Source of the DNA: Pseudomonas paraeruginosa PA7
Lineage (GTDB): Bacteria; Pseudomonadota; Gammaproteobacteria; Pseudomonadales; Pseudomonadaceae
Assembly (NCBI RefSeq): GCF_000017205.1
Contig: NC_009656.1
Coordinates: 1,740,001 to 1,804,000, forward strand
Direction of reading: 5' to 3'
DNA: 64,000 nt
Position 1 is the stretch's first letter. The number at the start of each line of letters is the position of its first letter. This document shows positions 17,277 through 26,997 of this stretch, piece by piece. The notes under the pieces are model-generated. The model was not told where the DNA came from, made no database searches, and was given only the letters and a program-made list of their open reading frames with translations. The position numbers and the translations under genes were made by a program.

Positions 17277-18266
17277 GTGAACAGCCCCCAGGAACAACAG
17301 CAGATCCGCCAGCAGGCCGCCGAATGGGCGGTCCGCCTGGACGGCGGCGACCTCGACCGGGCCCGGCGCGAAGCGCTGGACGGCTGGCTGGCGGCCGATC
17401 CCCGGCATCCGCCCGCGCTGGCGCTGGCGCAACAGACCTGGAGACAGCTGGGGTTGCTGGCCGAACCGGTGGCGACCGCTCCGGCGCTGTCGGTTGCCAA
17501 AGCGCCGCGGCGTCGCTGGGGACGGCGCAAGGGCTGGCGGCGCGGGGCGGTGGCGGCGGTGCTGCTGCTGGCCCTGGGTGGCGCCTGGAACGAGCGCGAC
17601 GGCGGGGTGGTCTGGCTGGCCGACCACGCCACCGGCAAGGGCGAGGTGCGCACCCTGCGCCTGGCCGACGGCAGCGTGGTCGAACTGGACGCACAGAGCG
17701 CCATCGACGTCGCCTACGACAGCCGCGAGCGGCGGGTGCGCCTGATCGAGGGCGGCGCGATCTTCCGCGCCGCGCCGCGCGACGCTTGGGAACCGCGGCC
17801 GTTCGTGGTGGAGAGCGCCGGCGGCAACATCCGCGCGCTGGGTACGCGCTTCCTGGTCAGCCGCAACGCCGACGGCAGCGTCCAGGTCGGCGTGCTCGAA
17901 CACCGCGTCGCGGTGGCCCTGGAGCATCCGCGCACGGGGACCGTCGGGCGCCGCGAACTGGGCGAAGGCGAGAGCCTGCGCTACAGCGCGGAGGGCGGCG
18001 TCGAGGCACCGCTGGACGGTCGCCTCGACGACCTGACCAGCTGGCGGCGCGGCCTGCTGGTCTTCGACGACCAGCCGCTGGGCGAAGTGGTGGCGCGACT
18101 CAACCGCTACCGGCCGGGGCATTTGCTGGTGGCTCCCGGTGCGTTGGCGCAGCGGCGGGTCAGCGGGGTCTTCCGGGTCGCCGATCTGGAGGCGTCGTTG
18201 CAGTCGATCAGCGACGAGCTGGGAGTGCGCAGCCTGAGCCTGGCGGGAGTGACGCTGTTGTATTGA
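17277..18266 (+). CDS. hasS: FecR-family anti-sigma factor HasS, 329 aa
   Basis: A cytoplasmic N-terminal DUF4880 part (QQAAEWAVRLDGGDLDRARR, EALDGWLAADPRHPPALALA) binds the sigma factor. One membrane helix (AVAAVLLLALGGAW, about residues 92-105) follows, then a periplasmic FecR domain (GEVRTLRLADGSVVELDAQS, AIDVAYDSRERRVRLIEGGA, FVVESAGGNIRALGTRFLV). The C-terminal part (DDQPLGEVVARLNRYRPGHL) resembles the secretin/TonB short N-terminal-like fold of FecR tails that touches the receptor signalling domain. The start is GTG at 17277. It sits between hasI and hasR as in other cell-surface signalling sets. Confidence 0.9.
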   Translation: MNSPQEQQQIRQQAAEWAVRLDGGDLDRARREALDGWLAADPRHPPALALAQQTWRQLGLLAEPVATAPALSVAKAPRRRWGRRKGWRRGAVAAVLLLALGGAWNERDGGVVWLADHATGKGEVRTLRLADGSVVELDAQSAIDVAYDSRERRVRLIEGGAIFRAAPRDAWEPRPFVVESAGGNIRALGTRFLVSRNADGSVQVGVLEHRVAVALEHPRTGTVGRRELGEGESLRYSAEGGVEAPLDGRLDDLTSWRRGLLVFDDQPLGEVVARLNRYRPGHLLVAPGALAQRRVSGVFRVADLEASLQSISDELGVRSLSLAGVTLLY

Positions 18267-18431
18267 GCGGTGCGATCGCTTCCGAGAGCGTCGACCACGG
18301 TCCGGGCATTCGTCCCCTGCGCTGGTTCCTTCAGGTGCTGGAAAGCGCAATCCTCGAGCCGCCGATCCCGCGGGCGAAAAATTTTCTCGATTTCCGTTAC
18401 TGACTTTCCCTGCCTCCATCGTTCTCTTAAC

Positions 18432-18450
18432 GAGACTGATTCTTATTACA
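18432..18450 (+). promoter_or_regulatory. Probable Fur box upstream of hasR
   Basis: GAGACTGATTCTTATTACA matches 12 of 19 Fur-consensus positions, weaker than the hasI box. It lies 26 bp before the hasR ATG, in an otherwise AT-richer 60 bp. Fur control of hasR is expected from the iron-uptake role; this box position is inference. Confidence 0.55.
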
Positions 18451-18475
18451 TAAACGATGGAGTGTAGGCGCTGTC

Positions 18476-21157
18476 ATGAAGCATCGTGGATGGAGTGCCG
18501 TGCGAGGCGGTCGCAGGGGGGCGCAACTGGCCCTGGGACTGGGTCTGGCCCTGCTGGGAACCGCCGCGCTACCCCTGCATGCGCAAGACGGGGCGGATGC
18601 GGCTAGCCAACAGCAGACCGCGCTGCGCCGGGTCCGGCTGGACATCCCGGCACAAGCGCTGAACCGCGCCCTGCTGCAATTCGCCGAGCAGGCCGGGGTC
18701 CAGGTGTTCTTCGACAGCCAGCGTTTCGCCGGTCTCGGCAGCGCGGCGGTGCACGGCGAATACGTGCTGGCCGACGGCCTGAGCCAGATGCTCCAGGGCA
18801 GCCCGGTGGAATACCGCTTTTCCGGCAAGGACCAATTGAGCCTGATCCGCGTCAGCCAGGACGACCTGGTGCGGATGTCGCCCTCGGTGATCTCCGCCGC
18901 GCGTCCGGATGACTGGGTCTACCAGACGCCGCACTCGGTGGGCGTGATCGGCCGCGAGCAGATCGAGCGCAACCCGCCGCGGCATGCCGCCGACATGCTC
19001 GAGGAAACCCCCGGGGTGTACTCCTCGGTGAGCCAGCAGGACCCCGGCCTGTCGGTGAACATCCGTGGCATCCAGGACTACGGGCGGGTCAACATGTCGG
19101 TCGACGGCATGCGCCAGAACTACCAGCAGAGCGGCCACCAGCAGCGCAACGGGACGCTCTACGTCGATCCCGAACTGCTCAGCGAGGTGGTCATCGACAA
19201 GGGCGCCAGCTCGGCCATGGGTGGCGCCGGGGTGATCGGCGGGATCGCCAATTTCCGCACCCTGGAAGCCCGCGACCTGGTCAAGCCGGGCAAGCAGGTC
19301 GGTGGGCGGATACGTGTCACCAGCGGCCTGGGCGGCGATGCCAACGGCACCCACTTCATCGGCAGCGCGGCCTTCGCCATCGGTACCGACGCCTGGGACA
19401 TGCTGGTCGCCGCCAGCGAACGCCACCTGGGCGACTACGACCCGGGAACCAAGGGCAGCATCGGCGAACTGCGCACCGGCGCCTGGTTCAATCCCGAGGC
19501 CGGGCAGCGGGTCAAGCATACGCCGGTGGCCTACTCCGGCTACGTGATGCGCTCGCGACTGGCCAAGCTCGGCGTCGCCCTGCCGCAGGACCAGCGCCTG
19601 CAGTTCAGCTACCTGACCACCCAGGTGTCCTATGACGACGCCAACATGCTCGACACCGGGAACCAGGCGCTCTGGGAAAAGCTCGGCAGCAGCGATGTGC
19701 GCGCGCAGAATTTCGCCATCGACTACAGCTACGCGCCGGACAACCCGCTGGTGGACTTCAGGGCCAAGCTCTACTACGTCGACAATCGCAACCGGCAGCA
19801 GACCCTGCAACGCGGTATCACCCCCGGCTACTCGATCACCTACCAGACCGACACCTACGGCGTGCAGGCGCAGAACACCTCGAGCTTCGCCCTCGGCGAT
19901 CTCTCCACGCTGCGCGCCAACTACGGCCTGGAATTCTTCTACGACAAGGTGCGGCCGGACTCCAGCCAGCCGCGGGCGAGCAGCTCGGCGGTCGGCTTTC
20001 CCGCGGCCGAAGGCATGACCCCAAAGGGCGACCGCGCCCTCGGCAGCCTGTTCGCCCGTCTCGACTACGACTACGACGACTGGCTCAACCTCAACGCCGG
20101 GCTGCGTTACGACCGCTACCGCCTGCGCGGCGACACCGGCTTCAACGCGCGCACCTTCATCCTCGGCACCACCCGGCAGACCGACATGCCGCTGCAATAC
20201 GCCGTCGACCGCGAGGAGGGGCGCTTCTCGCCGACCTTCGGCCTGTCGGTCAGGCCCGGTGTCGACTGGTTGCAGCTGTTCGCCACCTACGGCAAGGGCT
20301 GGCGCCCGCCGGCGGTGACCGAGAGCCTGATCACCGGCCGCCCCCATGGCGGCGGCGCGGAAAACATGTATCCCAACCCGTTCCTCGGTCCGGAGCGCTC
20401 GAAGGCCTGGGAAGTCGGCTTCAACGTGCTGAAGGAAAACCTCTGGTTCAGCGACGACCGCCTGGGCCTGAAGGTCGCCTACTTCGACACCCGGGTCGAC
20501 GACTTCATCTTCATGGGCATGGGCATGCAGCCGCCGGGCTACGGCATGGCCGGGATCGGCAACAGCGCCTACGTCAACAACCTCGACACCACGCGCTTCC
20601 GTGGCGTCGAGTACCAGCTCGACTACGACGCCGGGCTGGCCTACGGGCAGTTCTCCTACACGCACATGATCGGCAGCAACGACTTCTGCTCGAAGACCGC
20701 CTGGCTCGGCGGTGTCACCCAGACGGTGAAAGGCAGCGGTCGCCGCGCGCCGGTGATCGACATGCGTCCGGACGAGCAGGCCAACGCCGCCACCCATTGC
20801 AGCGCGGTGCTCGGTTCCGCCGAACACATGCCGATGGACCGCGGCTCGCTGACCCTGGGCATGCGCTTCTTCGACCGCAGGCTGGATGTCGGCGCACGGG
20901 CCCGCTACAGCGAGGGCTATTCGGTTTCCGGCGGTGGCGCGCCGACGGTCTCGCAGACCGGCGTGTACCCGGCCGACTGGAAGGAATACACCGTCTACGA
21001 CCTGTACGGCAGCTACCGGGTGAGCGACGAGCTGACCCTGCGCCTGGCCATGGAGAACGTCACCGACCGCGCCTACCTGGTGCCGCTGGGCGACGTGCTG
21101 GCCTTCACCCTCGGCCGCGGGCGGACCCTGCAAGGCACCCTCGAATACCAGTTCTGA
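18476..21157 (+). CDS. hasR: TonB-dependent haem/hemophore receptor HasR, 893 aa
   Basis: An outer-membrane receptor for HasA and haem. Domains in order: a signal peptide (about residues 1-36), an N-terminal signalling STN domain (about 50-125, DIPAQALNRALLQFAEQAGV, HGEYVLADGLSQML), a plug (about 145-265, EQIERNPPRHAADMLEETPG, VNIRGIQDYGRVNMSVDGMR), and the 22-strand barrel ending in TLQGTLEYQF. The terminal Phe is the usual outer-membrane insertion signal. The STN domain fits the adjacent HasI/HasS signalling pair. Mapping haem-binding His residues would need alignment. Two hairpins lie between its stop and hasA. Confidence 0.95.
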   Translation: MKHRGWSAVRGGRRGAQLALGLGLALLGTAALPLHAQDGADAASQQQTALRRVRLDIPAQALNRALLQFAEQAGVQVFFDSQRFAGLGSAAVHGEYVLADGLSQMLQGSPVEYRFSGKDQLSLIRVSQDDLVRMSPSVISAARPDDWVYQTPHSVGVIGREQIERNPPRHAADMLEETPGVYSSVSQQDPGLSVNIRGIQDYGRVNMSVDGMRQNYQQSGHQQRNGTLYVDPELLSEVVIDKGASSAMGGAGVIGGIANFRTLEARDLVKPGKQVGGRIRVTSGLGGDANGTHFIGSAAFAIGTDAWDMLVAASERHLGDYDPGTKGSIGELRTGAWFNPEAGQRVKHTPVAYSGYVMRSRLAKLGVALPQDQRLQFSYLTTQVSYDDANMLDTGNQALWEKLGSSDVRAQNFAIDYSYAPDNPLVDFRAKLYYVDNRNRQQTLQRGITPGYSITYQTDTYGVQAQNTSSFALGDLSTLRANYGLEFFYDKVRPDSSQPRASSSAVGFPAAEGMTPKGDRALGSLFARLDYDYDDWLNLNAGLRYDRYRLRGDTGFNARTFILGTTRQTDMPLQYAVDREEGRFSPTFGLSVRPGVDWLQLFATYGKGWRPPAVTESLITGRPHGGGAENMYPNPFLGPERSKAWEVGFNVLKENLWFSDDRLGLKVAYFDTRVDDFIFMGMGMQPPGYGMAGIGNSAYVNNLDTTRFRGVEYQLDYDAGLAYGQFSYTHMIGSNDFCSKTAWLGGVTQTVKGSGRRAPVIDMRPDEQANAATHCSAVLGSAEHMPMDRGSLTLGMRFFDRRLDVGARARYSEGYSVSGGGAPTVSQTGVYPADWKEYTVYDLYGSYRVSDELTLRLAMENVTDRAYLVPLGDVLAFTLGRGRTLQGTLEYQF

Positions 21158-21161
21158 CCCC

Positions 21162-21210
21162 GTTTTGCCCAGTGAAGGGCAAAACCGGAGCGGACATCCG
21201 TGCGCTCCGG
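21162..21210 (+). terminator. Tandem hairpins between hasR and hasA
   Basis: First hairpin: GTTTTGCCC (21162-21170), loop AGTGAA, then GGGCAAAAC (21177-21185). Second: CCGGAGCG (21185-21192), 10-nt loop, CGCTCCGG (21203-21210). They share one base and fill most of the gap between the hasR stop and the hasA start. No T-run follows, so attenuation or mRNA processing/stabilisation of the hasA transcript is more likely than full termination. Confidence 0.65.
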
Positions 21211-21241
21211 CATTCATCACTCGTTGAATTGGAGTTTTGGC

Positions 21242-21859
21242 ATGAGCATTTCGATTTCCTACAGCACCACCTACAGCGGCTGGACCGTGGCGGACTACCT
21301 GGCGGACTGGTCGGCCTACTTCGGCGACGTCAACCATCGTCCCGGCCAGGTGGTGGACGGCGCCAATACCGGCGGCTTCAACCCCGGTCCGTTCGACGGC
21401 AGCCAGTACGCGCTGAAGAGCACCGCCAGCGACGCGGCCTTCATCGCCGGCGGCGACCTCCACTACACCCTGTTCAGCAACCCCAGCCACACCCTGTGGG
21501 GCAAGCTGGACAGCATCGCCCTCGGCGACACCCTGACCGGCGGCGCTTCCAGCGGTGGCTACGCCCTGGACAGCCAGGAGGTGAGCTTCGGCAACCTGGG
21601 CCTGGATTCACCGATCGCCCAGGGCCGCGACGGCACTGTGCACAAGGTGGTCTACGGCCTGATGAGCGGCGACAGCAGCGCCCTGCAGGGGCAGATCGAC
21701 GCGCTGCTGAAGGCGGTCGACCCGAGCCTGTCGATCAACTCCACCTTCGACCAGTTGGCCGCGGCCGGTGTCGCCCATGCCACCCCGGCGGCTGCCGCGG
21801 CGGACGTCGGCCTGGTCGGTGTGCAGGAGCTGCCGCAGGACCTGGCCCTGGCGGCCTGA
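21242..21859 (+). CDS. hasA: Secreted hemophore HasA, 205 aa
   Basis: An extracellular haem-binding protein of standard length. The known axial ligands are visible: His32 (in DVNHRPGQ) and Tyr75 (in GGDLHYTLF), with His83 next to the Tyr (NPSHTLWG). There is no N-terminal signal; the C-terminal ELPQDLALAA is the type I secretion signal read by HasD/E/F. It starts at the ATG at 21242 behind TTGGAG. Compared with the PAO1 protein as I remember it, a few substitutions exist near the C-terminus and in EVSFGNLGL. It lies between hasR and the exporter genes, with hairpins on both sides. Confidence 0.97.
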   Translation: MSISISYSTTYSGWTVADYLADWSAYFGDVNHRPGQVVDGANTGGFNPGPFDGSQYALKSTASDAAFIAGGDLHYTLFSNPSHTLWGKLDSIALGDTLTGGASSGGYALDSQEVSFGNLGLDSPIAQGRDGTVHKVVYGLMSGDSSALQGQIDALLKAVDPSLSINSTFDQLAAAGVAHATPAAAAADVGLVGVQELPQDLALAA

Positions 21860-21900
21860 GGAAGCGTCCGCGACTCGCTCGTGGACAGGTTCCGAGAAAG

Positions 21901-21930
21901 GCCGGAGAGGAGTTGGCGCTCCTCTCCGGC
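21901..21930 (+). terminator. Strong hairpin between hasA and hasD
   Basis: A perfect 12-bp stem: GCCGGAGAGGAG (21901-21912), loop TTGGCG, CTCCTCTCCGGC (21919-21930), starting 42 bp after the hasA stop. No T-run follows, so read-through into hasDEF is expected at reduced level. Confidence 0.65.
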
Positions 21931-22075
21931 GCAGGATGCCGCCGTCGCCTCGCTTCGAACCCGTGGCGACGGCGGACCAGGATTGTTCCTCCGCCGGCCG
22001 CCGACGGCAAGCGGAGACTGCCGCAACGTCCTCCGGGCGCGCTCGCGATCCGGACAGCCACAGGACCCGAACCCG

Positions 22076-23863
22076 ATGAAGCTCCGGCCGGCCTCGCCGC
22101 GCAATGAAATCCTCGCCACCCTCGGCCGCTTCCGCCCGGCGCTGCGCAGCGTCGCGCTGTTCACCGCGGTGATCAACCTGCTGATGCTGGCGCCCTCGCT
22201 GTACATGCTGCAGGTCTACGACCGGGTGCTTGGCTCCGGCAACGAGATGACCCTGCTGATGCTGACCCTCATGGTGCTCGGCCTCTATCTGCTGCTCGGC
22301 GCCCTGGAGTGGGTGCGCAGCCTGGTGGTGATCCGCCTCGGCGGCCAGCTCGACATGCAACTCAACCAGCGTATCTACGACGCTTCCTTCCGCGCCAGCC
22401 TGGAGCGCGGCGAACAGGCCGCCGGGCAGGCGCTGAACGACCTGACCAACCTGCGCCAGTTCCTCACCGGCAATGCCCTGTTCGCCTTCTTCGACGCGCC
22501 CTGGTTCCCGCTCTACCTGCTGGTGATCTTCCTCTTCAGCCCCTGGCTCGGCCTGCTCGCCCTGGCCGGGGCGCTGTCGCTGGTGCTGCTCGCCTGGATC
22601 AACGAAAGCCGCTCGCGCGAACCGCTGGCCGAGGCCGGGCAACTGTCGATCCTCGCCACCCAGCAGGCCGCGGCCAACCTGCGCCAGGCGGAAACCCTGG
22701 CGGCACTGGGCATGTTGCCGGCCATGCGCGCGCGCTGGTTCGCCCAGCACCAGGCCTTCCTTGCCCGGCAGAACCTCGGCAGCGAGCGCAGCGCGGCGAT
22801 CGGCGCGACCTCCAAGGGCGTGCGCCTGGCCTTGCAGTCGCTGGTGCTCGGTCTCGGCGCCTGGCTGGCGGTGGAAGGCCTGATCACCCCGGGGATGATG
22901 ATCGCCGGCTCGATCCTGATGGGGCGCGTGCTCAGCCCCATCGACCAGCTGATCGCCGTCTGGCGCCAATGGAGCGGCGCGCGCCAGGCCTACGAGCGTC
23001 TGGCGCGGCTGCTCGAAGAGAATCCGCCGGCCGCCGCGGGCATGCCGCTGCCGGCGCCGCGCGGCGCGTTGCGCGTCGAACGGCTCTGCGCGGCCGCGCC
23101 GGGACGCGAGCAGGCACTGCTGCAGGACCTCGATTTCACCCTGGAACCCGGCGAAGCGCTTGGCGTGATCGGTCCGTCCGGTTCCGGCAAGTCGACCCTG
23201 GCGCGCCTGCTGGTGGGCGCCTGGCAGCCGTTGTCCGGCGCGGTGCGCCTGGACGGCGCCGACCTGCGGCAGTGGAGCGCGGCGGCGCTGGGGCCGCACA
23301 TCGGCTACCTGGCCCAGGACGTGCAGCTGTTCGCCGGCAGCATCGCCGAGAACATCGCGCGCTTCGCCGAGGTGGACGCCGAGAAGGTGGTGGCGGCGGC
23401 GCGCCTGGCCGGCGTGCACGATCTGGTGCTGCGCCTGCCGCAGGGCTACGACACGCGCCTGGGCGACGGCGGCGCCGGTCTCTCCGGCGGCCAGCGCCAG
23501 CGCATCGGCCTGGCCCGCGCGCTGTACGGGCGGCCGGCGCTGATCGTGCTCGACGAACCCAACGCCAGCCTCGACGAGGCGGGGGAGGCGGCCCTGGCCG
23601 AGGCCATCGTGGCGATGCGCCGACAGGGCAGCAGTCTGGTGCTGGTGACCCACAAGCCGGCGGTGCTGGCGCTGACCGACAAGCTGTTGCTGCTGCACGC
23701 CGGGCGTCTGCAGCGCTTCGGCGCGACGGCCGAGGTGCTCGCCAGCGCCTCGCCGCCGTCGGCCGCTGCGGCACCGGCACGGCCGACGCCGGCGTTCGGT
23801 TTCGGCTACCGGCCGGGACCGGGCATGCCGGTCGGCGGTGTGCCGGGAGGAGCGACGCGATGA
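22076..23863 (+). CDS. hasD: Type I secretion ABC transporter HasD, 595 aa
   Basis: The inner-membrane exporter ATPase. The N-terminal half carries about six membrane helices ([20 protein letters not shown] and later ones). The C-terminal nucleotide-binding domain shows Walker [10 protein letters not shown] near residue 365, signature [15 protein letters not shown] near 469, Walker [14 protein letters not shown] and the switch His in [12 protein letters not shown]. There is no N-terminal C39 peptidase domain, as expected for HasA/PrtD-type exporters. I start at the ATG at 22076; the frame is open further upstream. The stop overlaps hasE (ATGA). Confidence 0.95.
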   Translation: MKLRPASPRNEILATLGRFRPALRSVALFTAVINLLMLAPSLYMLQVYDRVLGSGNEMTLLMLTLMVLGLYLLLGALEWVRSLVVIRLGGQLDMQLNQRIYDASFRASLERGEQAAGQALNDLTNLRQFLTGNALFAFFDAPWFPLYLLVIFLFSPWLGLLALAGALSLVLLAWINESRSREPLAEAGQLSILATQQAAANLRQAETLAALGMLPAMRARWFAQHQAFLARQNLGSERSAAIGATSKGVRLALQSLVLGLGAWLAVEGLITPGMMIAGSILMGRVLSPIDQLIAVWRQWSGARQAYERLARLLEENPPAAAGMPLPAPRGALRVERLCAAAPGREQALLQDLDFTLEPGEALGVIGPSGSGKSTLARLLVGAWQPLSGAVRLDGADLRQWSAAALGPHIGYLAQDVQLFAGSIAENIARFAEVDAEKVVAAARLAGVHDLVLRLPQGYDTRLGDGGAGLSGGQRQRIGLARALYGRPALIVLDEPNASLDEAGEAALAEAIVAMRRQGSSLVLVTHKPAVLALTDKLLLLHAGRLQRFGATAEVLASASPPSAAAAPARPTPAFGFGYRPGPGMPVGGVPGGATR

Positions 23864-25191
23864 ACGGGCGGGCGCGGTTGCGCGAAGTCGGCACAGGCGG
23901 CCTGGCGCCGGAGCTGGACGAAAAGCGTTTTTCCCGGCTTGGCTGGGGGCTGGTGCTGCTCGGCTTCGTCGGCTTCCTCCTGTGGGCCGGGTTGGCGCCG
24001 CTGGACAAGGGCGTCGGGGTCTCCGGCAAGGTCATGGTGGCCGGTAGCCGCAAGGCCGTGCAGCATCCCACTGGTGGCCTGGTCAGGCATATCCGCGTGC
24101 ACGAAGGCGAACGGGTGGAGGCGGGGCAGGTACTGCTGGAAATGGACGCTACCCAGGCCCGGGCCCAGGCCGATGGCCTGTTCGCCCAGTACCTGGCGGC
24201 GCTGGCGAGCCTGGCGCGGTTGAGCGCCGAGCGTGATGAAAAGGCGCGGATCGAGTTTCCCGCCGAGCTGCTGGCGGTGGACGACCCGCGCCTGCCGACC
24301 CTGCTGGAACAGCAGCGGCAGTTGCGCGACAGCCGTCGGCGGGCGTTGCGCCTGGAACTCGATGGCCTCGCCGAGACGGTCGCCGGCAGCCAGGCGCAAC
24401 TGGACGGCCTGCAAGCCGCGCTGCGCAGCAAGGAACAGCAGCGCGCCGCTCTCGAGGAGCAATTGCGCGGCCTGCGCCAGCTGGCCAGCGAAGGCTACGT
24501 GCCGCGCAACCGCCTGCTCGACAGCGAACGCCTGCTGGCCCAGGTCAACGGCGAAATCGCCGGCGACCTCGGCAGCCTCGGCAGTACCCGCCGGCAGATC
24601 CTCGAACTGCGCCTGCGCATGGCCCAGCGGCGGGAGAAGTTCCAGGAAGAGGTGCGCGCCAGCCTGGCCGACGCCCAGGTGCGCGCCGAGGAGTTGCGCA
24701 ACCGCCTGGCCAGCGCGCGCTTCGACCTGGCCAACAGCGAGGTACGGGCGCCGGTCGCCGGCCTAGTGGTCGGCCAGGAAGTGTTCACCGAGGGCGGCGT
24801 GATCGCGCCCGGCCAGCAACTGATGGAAATCCTTCCGGAACGCCAGCCGCTGCTGGTGGACGCCCGGCTGCCGGTGGAAATGGTCGACAAGGTCCGCGTC
24901 GGCCTGCCGGTGGAACTGATGTTCAGCGCCTTCAACCAGAGCACTACGCCGCGGGTGGCGGGCGAAGTGACCCTGGTTTCGGCCGACCGGCTGGTGGACG
25001 AGCGAACCGAGGCGCCGTACTACCGGATGCGCATCCGCGTCGGTGAAGAAGGCGTGCGCCGCCTGGCCGGTCTGGAGATCCGTCCGGGCATGCCGGTGGA
25101 GGCCTTCGTCCGCAGCGGCGAGCGCTCGCTGTTGAACTACCTGTTCAAGCCGTTGACCGACCGCACCCACCTGGCGCTGGGGGAAGAATGA
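23860..25191 (+). CDS. hasE: Type I secretion membrane-fusion protein HasE, 443 aa
   Basis: An HlyD-family adaptor. A short cytoplasmic N-terminus is followed by one membrane helix ([20 protein letters not shown], about residues 27-46), a lipoyl/barrel part ([20 protein letters not shown]), a long coiled coil (about 115-290, heavy in Leu/Glu/Gln/Arg) and the closing beta domain with [20 protein letters not shown]. Length fits PrtE/HasE. It overlaps hasD by ATGA and hasF by ATGA, showing translational coupling of the whole exporter. Confidence 0.94.
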   Translation: MNGRARLREVGTGGLAPELDEKRFSRLGWGLVLLGFVGFLLWAGLAPLDKGVGVSGKVMVAGSRKAVQHPTGGLVRHIRVHEGERVEAGQVLLEMDATQARAQADGLFAQYLAALASLARLSAERDEKARIEFPAELLAVDDPRLPTLLEQQRQLRDSRRRALRLELDGLAETVAGSQAQLDGLQAALRSKEQQRAALEEQLRGLRQLASEGYVPRNRLLDSERLLAQVNGEIAGDLGSLGSTRRQILELRLRMAQRREKFQEEVRASLADAQVRAEELRNRLASARFDLANSEVRAPVAGLVVGQEVFTEGGVIAPGQQLMEILPERQPLLVDARLPVEMVDKVRVGLPVELMFSAFNQSTTPRVAGEVTLVSADRLVDERTEAPYYRMRIRVGEEGVRRLAGLEIRPGMPVEAFVRSGERSLLNYLFKPLTDRTHLALGEE

Positions 25192-26543
25192 CTCGTCTGC
25201 GAGCCTGCCTGCTGCTGTCCGCCCTGCTTTCGGCCTCCTCGGCCCAGGCGTTGGGCCTGCTGGACGCCTATCAACTGGCGGTGCGCCACGACCCGACCTT
25301 CCAGGCGGCGCTCCACGAGCGCCGCGCCGGCGGCGAGAACCGCGCCATCGGTCGCGCCGGCCTGTTGCCGAGCCTGCGCTACGACTACAACAAGGCGCGC
25401 AACGATTCCACCGTCAGCCAGGGCGACGCCCGCGTCGAGCGCGACTATCGCAGCTACGCCTCGACCCTCAGCCTGGAACAGCCGCTGTTCGACTACGAGG
25501 CCTACGCGCGCTACCGCCAGGGCGAGGCCCAGGCGCTGTTCGCCGACGAACAGTTCCGCGGGCGCAGCCAGGAACTGGCGGTGCGCCTGTTCGCCGCCTA
25601 TAGCGAAACCCTGTTCGCCCGCGAGCAGGTGGCCCTGGCCGAGGCCCAGCGGCGCGCCCTGGAAAACCAGCTGGCGTACAACCAGCGGGCCTTCGAGGAA
25701 GGCGAGGGCACCCGCACCGACCTGCTGGAGACCCGCGCCCGGTTGAGCCTGACCCGCGCCGAGGAGATCGCCGCCGGCGACCGCGCCGCCGCCGCCCGGC
25801 GCACGCTGGAAGCGATGCTCGACCAGGCGCTGGAAAACGACGAACTGGCCGCGCCGCGCGAGCGCTTTCCGGCGCTGCGCCTGCAACCGGCGACCTTCGA
25901 GGCCTGGCGCGAGGTCGCCCTGCAGCGCAACGCCGAACTGGGCGCCCAGCGCCATGCGCTGGAGGCGGCGGCCCACGAGGTGGAGCGCAACCGCGCCGGC
26001 CACCTGCCCAGGCTCAGCCTCTACGCCAGCAGCAGCAAGACGCACTCGGCCTCGGAAAGCACCTACGATCAGAAATATGACACCGACAGCATCGGCCTGC
26101 GCCTGAGCCTGCCGCTGTTCGAGGGCGGTCGAGTATCGGCGGCGACCCGCCAGGCCGGCGACAAGTACGCCCAGGCCCAGGCCGAGCTGGATGCCCAGGT
26201 GGCCAGCGTGATCAATGACCTGCACAGCCAGTTCGACCTGACCGCCAGCAGCCTGGCCAAGGTGCGCGCCTACGAGATGGCGGTGGCGGCGGCGCGCGAG
26301 CAGGTCACGGCGACGCGGCGCAGCGTCGCCGGCGGGGAGCGGGTCAATCGCGATGTGCTGGACGCCGAACAGCAGTTCTACGGCGCCCGCCGCGACCTGG
26401 CGGAAGCGCGCTACGCCTACCTCAACGCCTGGCTGCGCCTGCGCCAGCTGGCGGGAGTGCTGGAAGACCGCGACCTGGCGGTGCTGGCCGCCTACTTCGG
26501 CGCCGGCGACGAACGCGCGCGGGTCGCCGCTGCCATCAGATAG
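25188..26543 (+). CDS. hasF: Type I secretion outer-membrane protein HasF (TolC family), 451 aa
   Basis: A signal peptide (LLLSALLSASSAQA) is followed by two TolC repeat units: long helices with LLDAYQLAVRHDPTFQAALH at the start and FEAWREVALQRNAELGAQRH at the repeat, and short beta strands (RLSLYASSSKTHSAS, IGLRLSLPLFEGGRVSAATR). It completes the HasD-HasE-HasF channel for HasA export. Its last 8 bp overlap the convergent 95-aa gene, so no dedicated terminator separates them. Confidence 0.94.
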   Translation: MTRLRACLLLSALLSASSAQALGLLDAYQLAVRHDPTFQAALHERRAGGENRAIGRAGLLPSLRYDYNKARNDSTVSQGDARVERDYRSYASTLSLEQPLFDYEAYARYRQGEAQALFADEQFRGRSQELAVRLFAAYSETLFAREQVALAEAQRRALENQLAYNQRAFEEGEGTRTDLLETRARLSLTRAEEIAAGDRAAAARRTLEAMLDQALENDELAAPRERFPALRLQPATFEAWREVALQRNAELGAQRHALEAAAHEVERNRAGHLPRLSLYASSSKTHSASESTYDQKYDTDSIGLRLSLPLFEGGRVSAATRQAGDKYAQAQAELDAQVASVINDLHSQFDLTASSLAKVRAYEMAVAAAREQVTATRRSVAGGERVNRDVLDAEQQFYGARRDLAEARYAYLNAWLRLRQLAGVLEDRDLAVLAAYFGAGDERARVAAAIR

Positions 26544-26823
26544 CTATCGGCCAGCGTGCCTTGCCTTGGGTCATCGACTGCAACAGTTGCGGCGCGCTGG
26601 TGCCGTTTTCGATGGCGATGCCGAAGCGGATGCTCTCGATCATCCGCTGCAATTGCTCCATGTCGTGCAGTTGCGCCGGGCGGATCAGGCGCTTGGCGGC
26701 GACCCCGCGCTCGTTGGAGAGGGTGAGGACGATGCTGCCGTCCGGCCGCTCCAGGCTGAGGTTGACCCGGTACTCGGCCTGGAAGGCCGCGGTGAGGAGC
26801 TGGAAAGGGCTGCTGTCGGTCAT
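26536..26823 (-). CDS. Conserved small protein of unknown function, 95 aa
   Basis: A compact acidic/basic mixed protein (SPFQLLTAAFQAEYRVNLSL, ERPDGSIVLTLSNERGVAAK, MEQLQRMIESIRFGIAIENG) without signal or membrane segments. The start is the ATG read at 26823. It converges on hasF and overlaps its end by 8 bp. It is divergent from the psiE-like gene, with 174 bp between. No family recognised. Confidence 0.7.
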   Translation of the reverse strand: MTDSSPFQLLTAAFQAEYRVNLSLERPDGSIVLTLSNERGVAAKRLIRPAQLHDMEQLQRMIESIRFGIAIENGTSAPQLLQSMTQGKARWPIAI

Positions 26824-26997
26824 GGCGGACCACCTGAATGCTGTCGTGCTGGTTGGGACTGGGTGCCGCCCGGAAAGTTCTTTGTCACCGCCGGGCTGTA
26901 CCCTGCGCCGACGTGCGGACGTCTATCTGCGCACGTGCCTTGGCCTGGGCCTTGCACGCTTCGGGCCAGGTGGCCGTCGTCTTCGTCGGGAGTCGCT

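Noticed and set aside
19836..20024. Small antisense frames inside hasR and other large genes
   Set aside because: Arg-rich, no ribosome sites, typical background of high-GC DNA.
18569..21490. 973-codon open frame antisense to hasR
   Set aside because: Shadow of the GC-rich codon usage of hasR, which is unambiguous.
22309..25191. Open frame that looks like a hasD-hasE fusion
   Set aside because: Its first part is an out-of-frame shadow of hasD; only the part from 23860 is hasE.
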